From Pseudoalteromonas sp. (GTDB lineage: Bacteria; Pseudomonadota; Gammaproteobacteria; Enterobacterales; Alteromonadaceae): a stretch of DNA of 64,000 bases. The position numbers and the translations under genes are program-made. Positions 56,129 to 64,000 of the stretch are shown piece after piece (position 1 is the first letter of the stretch; every line of letters begins with the position of its first letter). Location: contig NZ_JAGYIU010000002.1 in assembly GCF_018402495.1 (NCBI RefSeq), positions 834,984 through 898,983 of the forward strand. The letters are read 5' to 3'. Below the pieces are notes generated by a model, which was not told where the DNA came from, searched no databases, and worked only from the letters and a program-made list of their open reading frames with translations.

Positions 56129-58219
56129 TTAGTCTATTTGAATTTTAGGTGTGACAAAAATCAGCAGTTCACGCTTTTCATTGAACTCGCTAGTGCTTTT
56201 AAATAGTCTTCCAACGTAAGGAAGGTCGCCCAATAAAGGTACTTTTTTGGTCGAATTAATAATTTGCTGTTGGAAAATACCACCCAACACTACCGTTTGT
56301 CCATTCTCAACGAGTACTTGAGTCTCAATTTGTTGCGTATCAATCGCAACAGCTGGGCCTGTACCTGTTTGGACTGTATCCCCTCGGGTATCTTGAGTAA
56401 TAATTAAATTTAAAATAACCTTATTGTCTGGCGTGATATGGGGTGTAACCTCTAGACTTAGTACCGCCTTTTTAAAGCTTACAGTTGTTGCACCACTTGA
56501 TGCAGACTCCACATAAGGGATCTCAGTACCTTGCTCAATACGCGCTTTTTGCTGATTAGCAGCAGTAATGCGTGGGCTTGCAATGATCTCACCTTTATTT
56601 TCTTCTTCAAGTGCAGTTAATTCTAAATCAATTAATGTTCCGTTAGCTAATTTAGCAATATGCATACCGATACTAGCCGATGGATTCGCCACGGGTAAAT
56701 TTACGTTGAGTCGATCTGAAAGATTAGGAATATTACCATTGGAAATCGTTTCAGCGCCCTCTAAGGTACCCGAAACACCATCAGAACCTTGTTGATCACT
56801 AAACCCCCAACGAACACCCAAGTCTTCGGCTACGTTGTCACGTACAGTTACCATACGCGCCTCAATAACCACTTGTTTAACGGGAATATCTAATGTTTCA
56901 ACCATACGGCGAACACTCTCGATACTTTTTGCTGTGTCCTTCATTAATAATGTATTGGTACGTTGATCAACAGAAACGCTACCTCTGGCGGTAATAATAC
57001 TATTGGCGTCTGTTTTTAATAAGTCGGCAAAATTTTCTGCTTTAGCATAATTTAAGCGAATATATTCACTATAAAGTGGTTCTAAATCCTCAACTTGCTG
57101 CTTCGCTTTTAACTCCCTTGCCTCACGGGCAGCAAGCTCTTCAGATGGCGCAACCATTAAAATAGAGCCATCCATGCGCTTATCTAAACCTTTTATTCTG
57201 AGCACGACATCCAAAGCCTGATCCCACGGAACCCCATCTAGGCGAAGAGTAATATTACCCGTTACGGAATCACTTGTGACTAAGTTAAAATCATTGTAAC
57301 CAGCAATAATTTGTAACACAGCTCGCACAGGGATATCTTGAAAGTTAAGTGTCATCGGGCGACCTAAGTACTCTTTACCACCATCTAAGTAGGCATTTTG
57401 CGTTTCATCTTTCTCAACCGTTAAGGTAAAAATATTCTCAATTTGCTGATAGGTATAAGCAAAAGCAGTATTTGGTTCAATTACTAAACGTGTAAGATTA
57501 TCTTCTTTAAACGTTTCAATATTGCTCACCACAGTGCCAAAATCAAGTACATCTAATTCATATAATAAGTCATCTAAAATATCAGTATGATGAAACTCTG
57601 CAATAATTTTTCCACCGCTCTCATGAACCTCTACAGCAGCCTGAGTATCTTGCAGATAAACCAGTACTCTCGCCTCACCTTTTTCTCCACGGCGAAAATC
57701 AATTGCTTGAATACCATTAATGTAGTCAGAAGAATAGGCTGATTTATCTTCGGTAGTCGTTAAGGTTTGCTCTGTGAGTGGATTATCGGAAACTCTTATT
57801 GAAACTAAGTTATTGTTTACTTGCATTTCATAAATTTTTAATCGCTCCAGATTAATAGTCACTTTTAAACCCGCACTGGTCATAGTACTCGCTATATCAC
57901 TTATACCAGCTTGATTGATAGTAATACTCGTTAAACCCTCATCTAATTCTACTCCATCAAATAATAGTTCTATTCTTGCAGGACTATTAAAAATCTGTGT
58001 TGCTGGTTGCTGCTGTAGCTTTTCATCAAAGACAAGCTGTAATTCGGTTTCACCTTTAAGTAATGGGTTATATCGAACATCATAAAGTAAAGGAGTGGCA
58101 CTAACCGCTTTTGGTGTGAGTAGTAAAAAAATAAACAACAAAGCAGATAGGATATGATGATGCGAACACTCACCTTTGTGCATATAGGAAATACCTTTTT
58201 TCTTATTAATTTGCGCCAT
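56129..58219 (-). CDS. pilQ: Type IV pilus secretin PilQ
   Basis: PilQ forms the outer-membrane channel for the type IV pilus. The 696 residues have a signal segment, AMIN-like N-terminal domains, an N0/STN region (RPMTLNFQDIPVRAVLQII), an N1 secretin repeat and the secretin domain with VPLLGDLPYVGRLF and ELLIFVTPKI near the end. The ATG at 58219 has GAGG upstream and overlaps pilP by 14 bases; the ATG at 58183, just before the signal peptide, is an alternative. Confidence 0.96.
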   Translation of the reverse strand: MAQINKKKGISYMHKGECSHHHILSALLFIFLLLTPKAVSATPLLYDVRYNPLLKGETELQLVFDEKLQQQPATQIFNSPARIELLFDGVELDEGLTSITINQAGISDIASTMTSAGLKVTINLERLKIYEMQVNNNLVSIRVSDNPLTEQTLTTTEDKSAYSSDYINGIQAIDFRRGEKGEARVLVYLQDTQAAVEVHESGGKIIAEFHHTDILDDLLYELDVLDFGTVVSNIETFKEDNLTRLVIEPNTAFAYTYQQIENIFTLTVEKDETQNAYLDGGKEYLGRPMTLNFQDIPVRAVLQIIAGYNDFNLVTSDSVTGNITLRLDGVPWDQALDVVLRIKGLDKRMDGSILMVAPSEELAAREARELKAKQQVEDLEPLYSEYIRLNYAKAENFADLLKTDANSIITARGSVSVDQRTNTLLMKDTAKSIESVRRMVETLDIPVKQVVIEARMVTVRDNVAEDLGVRWGFSDQQGSDGVSGTLEGAETISNGNIPNLSDRLNVNLPVANPSASIGMHIAKLANGTLIDLELTALEEENKGEIIASPRITAANQQKARIEQGTEIPYVESASSGATTVSFKKAVLSLEVTPHITPDNKVILNLIITQDTRGDTVQTGTGPAVAIDTQQIETQVLVENGQTVVLGGIFQQQIINSTKKVPLLGDLPYVGRLFKSTSEFNEKRELLIFVTPKIQID

Positions 58220-58745
58220 TGGTTGCCGCCTCTAACATTTCTAATTTGGTCAAACGTTCTTTCCAACAACCTGACCCATCAGGGATTAATTCAACTAATT
58301 CAATATAGTCACTATTAACATTGGTTACTTTTCCATCATACGTTCCTAAATAGCTGCCTATTGATACGCGATGTAAGGTGTCATCAGCAGCTGTAATGAG
58401 TGCCCATGTTTTGCCATTCGATCCTATTGTGCCCTTCATTGCTAAGTTATCTAGTGGGTACTTCTCCAGTGGCTGACGAACACGCTCTGGATCTGGGTGA
58501 AGACAGTTTTTAATTTGTGTTAGTTTATTTTGTATAATTTCTGGCTCTGGTGCTACAAAAGGGCTACGTAAGTCTTTGGCGTTATATTCAAAGTGTTCAA
58601 ACTTAACTAATTCTGGTATTTTTTCGATACGCGCACTTGTATTTGCTTTAACCTGATCAATAAACTCCTTTTGCTCTGATGTATCTTCATTGCAGCCACT
58701 GAGTAACAACATTGCGGTGATTAAAAAGAGAAGTTGCTTTATCAT
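58206..58745 (-). CDS. pilP: Type IV pilus lipoprotein PilP
   Basis: PilP is a lipoprotein that connects PilN/PilO with the secretin. The 179 residues carry a lipobox (LLLSGC) and the core LRSPFVAPEPEI and MKGTIGSNGKTWALITAAD. It overlaps pilO by four bases (ATGA) and pilQ by 14. Confidence 0.96.
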   Translation of the reverse strand: MIKQLLFLITAMLLLSGCNEDTSEQKEFIDQVKANTSARIEKIPELVKFEHFEYNAKDLRSPFVAPEPEIIQNKLTQIKNCLHPDPERVRQPLEKYPLDNLAMKGTIGSNGKTWALITAADDTLHRVSIGSYLGTYDGKVTNVNSDYIELVELIPDGSGCWKERLTKLEMLEAATNGAN

Positions 58746-59344
58746 CTTGCCCCCTCTTCATAACGATATGTTTTTGCTATTACACTGAATGTTAACTGTT
58801 TTTCGCCGGATGATAAAATAGAGAAATCATGTAAACTTACTATTCTTGGTAGCTGCGCTACTTTCCCTACAAATTCACCAAACTCATGATAAGTTCCTAC
58901 CACTTCAATTTTAATAGGCAACTCTGTATAAAACTCTTTTTCAACTTCAGGCAGCCAACCAATTTTCAAGAACGTTAACCCGCTGCTAGTACCCACATAA
59001 GAAAGGTCATCTAACAACCCTGGCGTCTCGTTAGAGGTAGGTAGGCGTTTTAATAATTGAGAGAACTTATCTTCCATCTCAACCATTTGCTCCCGGTAAA
59101 TATCAAGTTTACTAGCAACCGCATACTTAGTTCGATAAGTTGTACGTAACTCAACTTCTTTGGCAACCGCATTATGGTAGCTCTCTATTTCATCCGACAC
59201 TAGTAAACTATAACTGAAAAACAAGACAAGGCAGGCAACAAAAGTGCCACATATTACTTTTACAATAACAGGCCATTCACCGATGTTATCGAGCTCTATC
59301 TCATGCCAATCTATCTCGGTAAACGATTTAAGATCAAGGTTCAT
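58742..59344 (-). CDS. pilO: Type IV pilus inner-membrane protein PilO
   Basis: This bitopic inner-membrane protein forms the alignment complex with PilN. After a cytoplasmic start (DLKSFTEIDWHEIELDNIG) there is one membrane segment (VKVICGTFVACLVLFFSYSL), a coiled coil and a ferredoxin-like domain (LPIKIEVVGTYHEFGEFVGK). The ATG at 59344 follows GAGG by 6 bases and overlaps pilN by 11; the GTG at 59356 is less likely. Confidence 0.95.
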   Translation of the reverse strand: MNLDLKSFTEIDWHEIELDNIGEWPVIVKVICGTFVACLVLFFSYSLLVSDEIESYHNAVAKEVELRTTYRTKYAVASKLDIYREQMVEMEDKFSQLLKRLPTSNETPGLLDDLSYVGTSSGLTFLKIGWLPEVEKEFYTELPIKIEVVGTYHEFGEFVGKVAQLPRIVSLHDFSILSSGEKQLTFSVIAKTYRYEEGAR

Positions 59345-59906
59345 TACGTACCTCACCTATTTGGCCAAATGGTTTTACGTAAAACTCCATGTTAAAATCA
59401 CTGAGTAAACGGGAAGATTGATCGCCAGCAACAATACCTTGCATTGTTGGGCGCTCTAATAAGTAAGAGCTTTGTACTTGTCGCAGCATAGTAGATAAAC
59501 GATTATTAGATTCGCTTTTACCTAGCACCTGAATTTGGCTACCTTTGCGCTCAAGCTTAGTTAAATAGACCCCTGCAGGGACTATTTTTGCCACTTCATC
59601 CATTATTTGGGTGCCTAAATTACGGCTACTTTGTAACTCTTCAATTAAACGCATACGCTGTTGTAAGTTTTCTTTTTTCTTGTCTAGATCACGTATGTCG
59701 CGAATTTTATTGTCGAGCGTGGTAATTTCTGAGCTAAGGAAATTATTTTTTAACGTTTGCCCCTCTTTTAAAGCACTATAAAACACACTCAACATATACA
59801 TGCTCATAAAACAGGCGATAACAACAACCAAAAGAAGTGTTATAAATTTCTTTTTTGATTGCTCACGTTTTAGCTCACGCCAAGGCAATAAATTTATATG
59901 TGGCAT
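59334..59906 (-). CDS. pilN: Type IV pilus inner-membrane protein PilN
   Basis: PilN pairs with PilO and binds PilM with its N-terminal motif INLLPWRE, visible at residues 4-11. A membrane segment (about residues 22-44) and a coiled coil plus a small domain follow; total 190 residues. The start overlaps pilM by 13 bases. Confidence 0.96.
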   Translation of the reverse strand: MPHINLLPWRELKREQSKKKFITLLLVVVIACFMSMYMLSVFYSALKEGQTLKNNFLSSEITTLDNKIRDIRDLDKKKENLQQRMRLIEELQSSRNLGTQIMDEVAKIVPAGVYLTKLERKGSQIQVLGKSESNNRLSTMLRQVQSSYLLERPTMQGIVAGDQSSRLLSDFNMEFYVKPFGQIGEVRNEP

Positions 59907-60973
59907 GATGAAAAGCTCCTCAATGCCAGCCCAGTTGCAATTGCAAATTGAGTACGATGACGCTGTATTATATGACGATCAACGCGAGGTGATATTTCCA
60001 TCTTTTCAAACGGCTCAACAATAACTGTGTGTATTCCTAATTCTTCAATCAACAATCTATCAATACCTTTAATCATCGCGGTTCCGCCTGTCAGTACAAT
60101 ATAGTCCAGTTGTTCTTTACCTGTGGTGGTTAAAAACATTTGCACTGCACGACGAACCTGTTGTAGTAATGATGTTTGAAAAGGGGCTAATACTTCAAAT
60201 GTATAATTAGGTGGTAAGTCACCGGTTGTTTTACCAATTTCAGCCTCATCAAAACCTTTATTATAGTAAGCAACAATACTATTTGTGTATTGATCACCTC
60301 CAAATACCTGATCGCGAGTATAAATTGTTTCACCCGACTGCACTACACTTACCAAAGTGAGCACGGCGCCAATATCCACTACTGCAACGGTTTTATCAAA
60401 AGCATCTGATGGTAACTGTTGGTAGTAAACATCCATAGCGCGGCTTAACGCGTAGCTTTCAACGTCCACTACTTTTGCTGTTAAATTAGCAGCACTTAGC
60501 GCACCGACTCTTGCTTCGACACTTTCTGTTCTAGCGGCAGAGAGCAGTACATTTATCTTGCTCGGATCAGCGCTATTTATAGAGAGCTTTTCAAAATCGA
60601 GACTTACTTCATCTAATGGGTAAGGAATTAAGCTGTCAGCTTCAATTTCAATCTGCGACTCTAATTCAGCATCGCTTAAGGAAACATCCATGAAAATGAC
60701 TTTGGTGATCACTGTTTGTCCAGAGACTGCAACAGCAGCAAATTTTAACGACTTAGGTAACTTTCGTTTTAGCTTAATTATAACATTACCAATGGCTTCA
60801 ATATCTTGAATGTTACGCTCGCTCATAGCGCCTTTTGGCATAGGTTCAATTGCAAGTGCTTCTAGTCGAAGCCCAGTTTCTGTTTCACTTAAAAGTACGG
60901 CCTTGATAGAGTGCGATCCAATATCAATACCTACCATCATTGGTGATGGTTTTTTTATTAGTTGACTTAGCAT
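59894..60973 (-). CDS. pilM: Type IV pilus actin-like protein PilM
   Basis: PilM is a cytoplasmic actin-fold protein that binds ATP and the PilN N-terminus. The 359 residues have the phosphate motifs VGIDIGSHSIKAVLL and VAVVDIGAVLTLV and the adenosine motif VLTGGTAMIKGIDRLL. It starts the pilMNOPQ operon, which is divergent from mrcA across 131 bases. Confidence 0.96.
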   Translation of the reverse strand: MLSQLIKKPSPMMVGIDIGSHSIKAVLLSETETGLRLEALAIEPMPKGAMSERNIQDIEAIGNVIIKLKRKLPKSLKFAAVAVSGQTVITKVIFMDVSLSDAELESQIEIEADSLIPYPLDEVSLDFEKLSINSADPSKINVLLSAARTESVEARVGALSAANLTAKVVDVESYALSRAMDVYYQQLPSDAFDKTVAVVDIGAVLTLVSVVQSGETIYTRDQVFGGDQYTNSIVAYYNKGFDEAEIGKTTGDLPPNYTFEVLAPFQTSLLQQVRRAVQMFLTTTGKEQLDYIVLTGGTAMIKGIDRLLIEELGIHTVIVEPFEKMEISPRVDRHIIQRHRTQFAIATGLALRSFSSCHI

Positions 60974-61104
60974 GTTTGCAACTTTGCCTTTGTTTTAATA
61001 ATAAACAAGTTATAATTTATATCTTAAAAAATATTATTCAATTTTTAATCAATATATACTAGCAGTCTCAACCTGTAATTGGGAGTCCGTTTAGGGAAAT
61101 ATCA

Positions 61105-63579
61105 GTGATTTTATTAAAAAGAACTTTACAATTTTTGATCATTTGTGCATTACTTGCACTAATTACATTGCTCAGCCTTTATTACTACGTTAAATCCGAT
61201 ATTCCCAGCGTGCAAGTTTTAAAAAATGTGCAATTACAAACGCCTATGCAAGTATTTACTAAAGATGGGCTTTTAATCAACCAATTTGGTGAAAAAAGAC
61301 GGATCCCTGTAACTATAGACCAAATTCCCCAGCCTTTATTACAGGCTTTTTTAGCGACTGAAGATAGTCGCTTTTATGATCATATCGGTATTGACCCAAT
61401 AGGTATAGTGCGCTCAGCGTTAGTACTTATTTCTACTGGTGAGAAAAAACAAGGTGCCAGTACTATTACCATGCAATTAGCTCGTAACTTCTTTTTAACC
61501 AGAGAAAAAGCCTATATTCGTAAAGTAAAAGAAATATTTATCGCTGTGCACATAGAAAATCTACTAACCAAGGATGAAATTCTTGAGTTGTACCTAAACA
61601 AAATTGAGTTAGGTAATCGTGCTTTTGGCATTGGTGCTGCGGCTCAGGTTTATTATGGTAAAGATCTAAAAGAGTTAACGCTTGCGCAAATGGCCATGAT
61701 TGCAGGACTACCAAAAGCGCCTTCGGCACTTAATCCAATTCGTAATCCAGCACGTGCTAAAGCACGAAGAAATGTGGTTTTAGGGAGAATGCTTGATGAG
61801 AAGTATATTTCAAGCACCCAATATGACGAAGCCATTAACCAACCGATTACTGCCTCATTTCATGGTGCTGAAATTGACTTATATGCGCCGTACATTTCAG
61901 AAATGGTACGAGCAGAAATGGTGTCACGCTACGGTATAGATAAAGCCTATAACTCAGGGTTTAAAGTGTACACCTCTGTTGAATCGGATGTGCAAAAAGC
62001 AGCGCAAACCGCCTTAGTTAATAACCTGCATGCCTACGATATGCGTCACGGGTTTAGAGGCCCTGAAGCAATATTATGGGATCCGCAAACAGAGCCACCA
62101 TTAGCGCAGTCGACATTATTAGAAACTTTAAAAGCGGTTGAAGAGCTTGGACCTTTAAAAACGGCTGCGGTGTTAAGCGTGAGCGATAGAAGCGCTGAAG
62201 TCATACTTAAAAGCGGCGAGCGCACAACCCTTACTTGGGATAACCTAAAGTGGGCACGTAAGTTTATTACACGCTATCGGCAAAGCTTTGCGCCTGAAAC
62301 AGCAAGCGATATATTAACGCCAGGCATGCAAATATGGCTGCGCAAAAATGACGATAATAGCTATATTTTAAGTCAAATACCTGAAGCGGCGAGCGCCATT
62401 GTTTCTTTAGACCCACAAGACGGGCGCATAAAAGCCATTGTTGGTGGATATAGTTTTGAACAAAGCCAATATAACCGAGCTGTACAAGCTAAACGCCAAG
62501 TAGGCTCAAATATTAAGCCGTTTATATATTCAGCTGCGCTTGAAAAAGGCTATACACTAGCGTCAATTTTAAATGATGCTCCTATAAATCAATGGGATAA
62601 GAGCCAAGGCGTTGCATGGCGACCAAAAAACAGCCCAGCTATTTATAATGGCCCAATAAGAATTCGTCGTGCTTTAGCCCAATCTAAGAATGTAATTTCC
62701 GTACGTTTATTAAGGGGCGTTGGACTGCAAAGTACAGCCGATCATTTATTAAAATTTGGTTTTGACGATAAAGATATAAATCGTAGTGAGTCACTGGCAT
62801 TAGGCAGTGCATCCATTACGCCGCTTGAATTAGCACGCGGGATGAGTGCGTTTGCTAATGGTGGCCACTTAATTGAGCCATATTTTATTTCTGAGATCCA
62901 AGATGCGATGGGCAATACTTTATTTAGAACTAATCCCACCATTATTTGTGATGATGAAACGACAACACCTAGCTCGCTAATGCTAGGTGAGCAAGTAGCA
63001 CCAAATTGTGCGCCGCAGATCATCTCTAAGCAAAATGCATTTTTAATTGCCAGCGCAATGAATAGTGCAATTTGGGGTGGCGGTAGCTGGTCACATAAAA
63101 CCGGTTGGAGTGGAACAGGCTGGCGCGCACAAGCGTTAAAACGTCGTGACCTTTCCGGTAAAACAGGAACAACTAATGACTCTGTAGATACTTGGTTTAG
63201 TGGCTTTAACCGCGATGTGATGACATCAGTTTGGGTTGGCTTTGATAATCCAGGTAATGCCTTGGGGCGCTCAACCTATAATAATAACTTAGGGAGTGGT
63301 CAAATATCTGGTGCAGAGTCGGGTGCAAAAACAGCATTACCTGCCTGGGTTGAATTTATGAGTGTGGCGCTCGATGGTAAACCTGACGCACCAATCGAGC
63401 CACCTGAAGGATTAGTGTCAATTCGTATTGATTTAGAAACTGGGTTATTAAGCCACAAAAACGATTACACTAGCCGCTTTGAATACTTTGAAAAAGGCAC
63501 TGCTCCTACCAAATATGTGTTATCACAACCAAATGACATATTTGAAGAAAACACTAAAACTGAAGAAGAGCTATTTTAA
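61105..63579 (+). CDS. mrcA: Penicillin-binding protein 1A
   Basis: This bifunctional class A PBP polymerises and crosslinks peptidoglycan on the periplasmic side. The 824 residues have one N-terminal membrane segment, a GT51 domain (TEDSRFYDHIGID; QGASTITMQLARNFF), an OB-like insert and a transpeptidase domain with SxxK in VGSNIKPF (near residue 469), SxN in AQSKNVIS and KTG in LSGKTGTTND. It starts at GTG 61105 with AGGG 8 bases upstream. The order with divergent pilMNOPQ is standard. Confidence 0.97.
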   Translation: MILLKRTLQFLIICALLALITLLSLYYYVKSDIPSVQVLKNVQLQTPMQVFTKDGLLINQFGEKRRIPVTIDQIPQPLLQAFLATEDSRFYDHIGIDPIGIVRSALVLISTGEKKQGASTITMQLARNFFLTREKAYIRKVKEIFIAVHIENLLTKDEILELYLNKIELGNRAFGIGAAAQVYYGKDLKELTLAQMAMIAGLPKAPSALNPIRNPARAKARRNVVLGRMLDEKYISSTQYDEAINQPITASFHGAEIDLYAPYISEMVRAEMVSRYGIDKAYNSGFKVYTSVESDVQKAAQTALVNNLHAYDMRHGFRGPEAILWDPQTEPPLAQSTLLETLKAVEELGPLKTAAVLSVSDRSAEVILKSGERTTLTWDNLKWARKFITRYRQSFAPETASDILTPGMQIWLRKNDDNSYILSQIPEAASAIVSLDPQDGRIKAIVGGYSFEQSQYNRAVQAKRQVGSNIKPFIYSAALEKGYTLASILNDAPINQWDKSQGVAWRPKNSPAIYNGPIRIRRALAQSKNVISVRLLRGVGLQSTADHLLKFGFDDKDINRSESLALGSASITPLELARGMSAFANGGHLIEPYFISEIQDAMGNTLFRTNPTIICDDETTTPSSLMLGEQVAPNCAPQIISKQNAFLIASAMNSAIWGGGSWSHKTGWSGTGWRAQALKRRDLSGKTGTTNDSVDTWFSGFNRDVMTSVWVGFDNPGNALGRSTYNNNLGSGQISGAESGAKTALPAWVEFMSVALDGKPDAPIEPPEGLVSIRIDLETGLLSHKNDYTSRFEYFEKGTAPTKYVLSQPNDIFEENTKTEEELF

Positions 63580-63586
63580 TTATAGC

Positions 63587-63628
63587 GAACATCAAAAAGG
63601 CCGCTAATTAGCGGCCTTTTTGATGTTC
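63587..63628. terminator. Perfect 42-bp palindrome acting as bidirectional terminator
   Basis: The arms at 63587-63607 and 63608-63628 are exact reverse complements with no spacer; the centre is GCCGCTAATTAGCGGC, with A5 and T5 runs beside it. It fills the gap after mrcA and reaches the stop codon of the convergent gene. Confidence 0.9.
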
Positions 63629-64000
63629 TAACTAATATTTTGTACCAACCAGTATAAGTCAGAGTGAACGCCAGCAGCAGTCACTTCTTTACCCGCACCG
63701 GGGCCTTGTATCACTAATGCATTTTGGTTATACCATTGGGTATTGATCACAAAAATATTATCGCCTGGGGTCAAATTAGCTACCGCTTCGCTTTTTGGTA
63801 CATAGGCAATCCCTACCTTAGCGTTTAGCGTGTTGTTTTCAAACTCTAATAACCCGGTGTAGCACAGTGCAGCATTTTGTTGCTGAGCCGCTTGCGCATG
63901 CTGCTCAATAAACGCATCTAAACGAGTCTTATTATCAATAAAGTCATTCCAGCTGCCTACAGTTAGCTCATCGGGCATCAATGCGGATAAAGAAATATCA
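63628..64000 (-). CDS. Bifunctional aspartokinase/homoserine dehydrogenase, C-terminal end (truncated by window edge)
   Basis: This is the last part (about 124 residues) of a homoserine dehydrogenase-type protein. The frame is open to the window end, so the true start is outside; the TTG at 63981 is internal. The end NALVIQGPGAGKEVTAAGVHSDL is the typical C-terminus of MetL/ThrA-type bifunctional aspartokinase/homoserine dehydrogenases and also occurs in monofunctional homoserine dehydrogenase. Which isozyme (thrA or metL) cannot be decided from this part. These enzymes make homoserine for threonine and methionine. Confidence 0.8.
   Translation of the reverse strand, partial: DISLSALMPDELTVGSWNDFIDNKTRLDAFIEQHAQAAQQQNAALCYTGLLEFENNTLNAKVGIAYVPKSEAVANLTPGDNIFVINTQWYNQNALVIQGPGAGKEVTAAGVHSDLYWLVQNIS

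Overview
The window looks like a chromosomal segment of a marine gammaproteobacterium of the order Alteromonadales, most likely Pseudoalteromonas. This rests on low-to-moderate G+C, the protein sequences, and gene orders known from that group: efp/epmA/epmB, mreBCD-maf-rng-yhdP-nit-tldD, uvrA-yajR-ssb-csrD, trpS-gph-rpe-dam-damX-aroB-aroK, and pilQPONM next to a divergent mrcA. No rRNA, tRNA, CRISPR array or prophage was seen. Most of the window is core genome. The accessory parts are around 14.8-21.1 kb, 22.6-26.5 kb and 37-42 kb.

Layout. 0-14.8 kb: a truncated TonB-dependent receptor, the complete EF-P synthesis and beta-lysylation set (efp, epmA, epmB), small proteins, galE, zapE, rsuA, a DUF2884 protein, a large secreted zinc metalloprotease, fbp, a Cys-rich CWC/DUF5522 protein and a rhodanese sulfurtransferase. 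14.8-16.9 kb: an AT-rich gap of 550 bp and a two-gene teichoic-acid-like pair (TagD-type cytidylyltransferase and CDP-glycerol glycerophosphotransferase family). 16.9-21.1 kb: a tightly overlapping four-gene operon of a cupredoxin-like periplasmic protein, a membrane GGDEF/EAL protein, a DUF3034 outer-membrane protein and a lipoprotein truncated haemoglobin. 21.2-25.0 kb: purC and, divergently, an ABC ATPase, a permease with a His-rich loop and a DUF3299 protein, resembling zinc-linked Zrg modules.

25.06-26.49 kb: a complete IS4-family element with 18-bp terminal inverted repeats (16/18) and a 12-bp target duplication, inserted in the terminator between the DUF3299 gene and tldD. Its transposase-proximal end carries four GATC sites and a hairpin that covers the transposase ribosome binding site. 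26.5-37 kb: tldD, nit, yhdP, rng, maf, mreD, mreC and mreB, all on the minus strand. 37-42 kb, between mreB and ssb: a PEGA/formylglycine-generating-enzyme-like protein, a PLP-dependent deaminase or desulfhydrase and a degenerate CsrD/MshH-like EAL protein. In Vibrio cholerae this interval holds the MSHA pilus locus, which is absent here.

42.5-64 kb: ssb, yajR, uvrA, an unknown membrane protein, trpS-gph-rpe, two small plus-strand ORFs interrupting the usual rpe-dam order, dam, damX, aroB, aroK, pilQPONM, mrcA, and the C-terminal end of an aspartokinase/homoserine dehydrogenase.

Other structure: short tandem heptamer-like repeats occur in four intergenic regions between convergent genes, usually beside terminator hairpins. 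A perfect 42-bp palindrome separates mrcA from the last gene. Family names and comparisons come from reading the sequence and from memory; no database search was run.
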